A stretch of DNA of 64,000 nucleotides from Bradyrhizobium xenonodulans (GTDB lineage: Bacteria > Pseudomonadota > Alphaproteobacteria > Rhizobiales > Xanthobacteraceae). The stretch covers positions 3,812,501-3,876,500 of the forward strand of contig NZ_CP089391.1 in NCBI RefSeq assembly GCF_027594865.1, in the 5' to 3' direction. Positions 63,999 to 64,000 of this stretch are shown here, one piece after another (position 1 is the stretch's first letter; each line of letters begins with the position of its first letter). Under the pieces are notes generated by a model. It searched no databases. It was not told the origin of the DNA and saw only the letters and a program-made list of their open reading frames with translations. The translations under genes were made by a program, and so were the position numbers.

Positions 63999-64000
63999 AT

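Overview
The window reads as chromosomal DNA of a GC-rich alphaproteobacterium, most probably Bradyrhizobium or a close relative in the Nitrobacteraceae. The basis is gene content and local order: tyrS divergent from anmK, a csd-sufBCDS-sufT-sufA cluster, two Omp25-type porin-like barrels, a class I PHA synthase, and several palindromic intergenic repeat families. I cannot name a species. No rRNA, tRNA, CRISPR array, prophage or intact insertion sequence was seen.

Layout. 1-6.2 kb: tyrS (partial) and anmK, a glutathione transferase/SMR-exporter pair behind a promoter framed by TGCATC motifs, an alpha/beta hydrolase, and a membrane-anchored LytTR regulator divergent from an acyltransferase. 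6.2-13.1 kb: Fe-S cluster assembly, with a NifS-type desulfurase, then a palindrome-rich leader, then sufB-C-D-S-T-A with 4-nt overlaps at D/S and S/T. 13.1-17.8 kb: an inverted-repeat element, a TfoX-like protein, a run of small minus-strand proteins (two of 50 aa, one starting inside the stop codon of its neighbour), a BTAD/TolB-like/TPR regulator and a MAPEG protein. 17.9-32.7 kb: FabA-like dehydratase, GGDEF cyclase, DEAD-box helicase, AraC regulator, exported caspase-like protein, FAD monooxygenase, two Omp25-like barrels, SDR, parE and dedA. 32.8-41.7 kb: PaiB-like flavoprotein overlapping argC, a MAPEG protein, phaC, a lipoprotein, an aminotransferase, hom and glpX.

41.7-57.4 kb is more accessory: a haloacid dehalogenase, a hydrolase lacking its nucleophile, an RND pump remnant, a Tat-exported metallo-hydrolase, then a GntR-controlled catabolic operon (crotonase, CaiB-type CoA transferase, tripartite tricarboxylate transporter TctC/B/A, PdxA-like dehydrogenase), a glycosyltransferase relic with an internal deletion, an L,D-transpeptidase and a receptor with reversed domain order. 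57.6-64 kb returns to housekeeping: recJ, SDR, class II aldolase, lytic transglycosylase, small conserved proteins and a MarR regulator with palindromes over its start.

The most notable items are the small-protein mini-operon at 14.4-15.1 kb, the GntR/crotonase/CaiB/TctCBA/PdxA operon whose crotonase lacks both hydratase glutamates, the GST-SMR module whose exporter carries Asp in place of the essential Glu, and the palindrome-rich suf leader. I did not find a clearly new defence system. Functions rest on motif reading, not on database searches.
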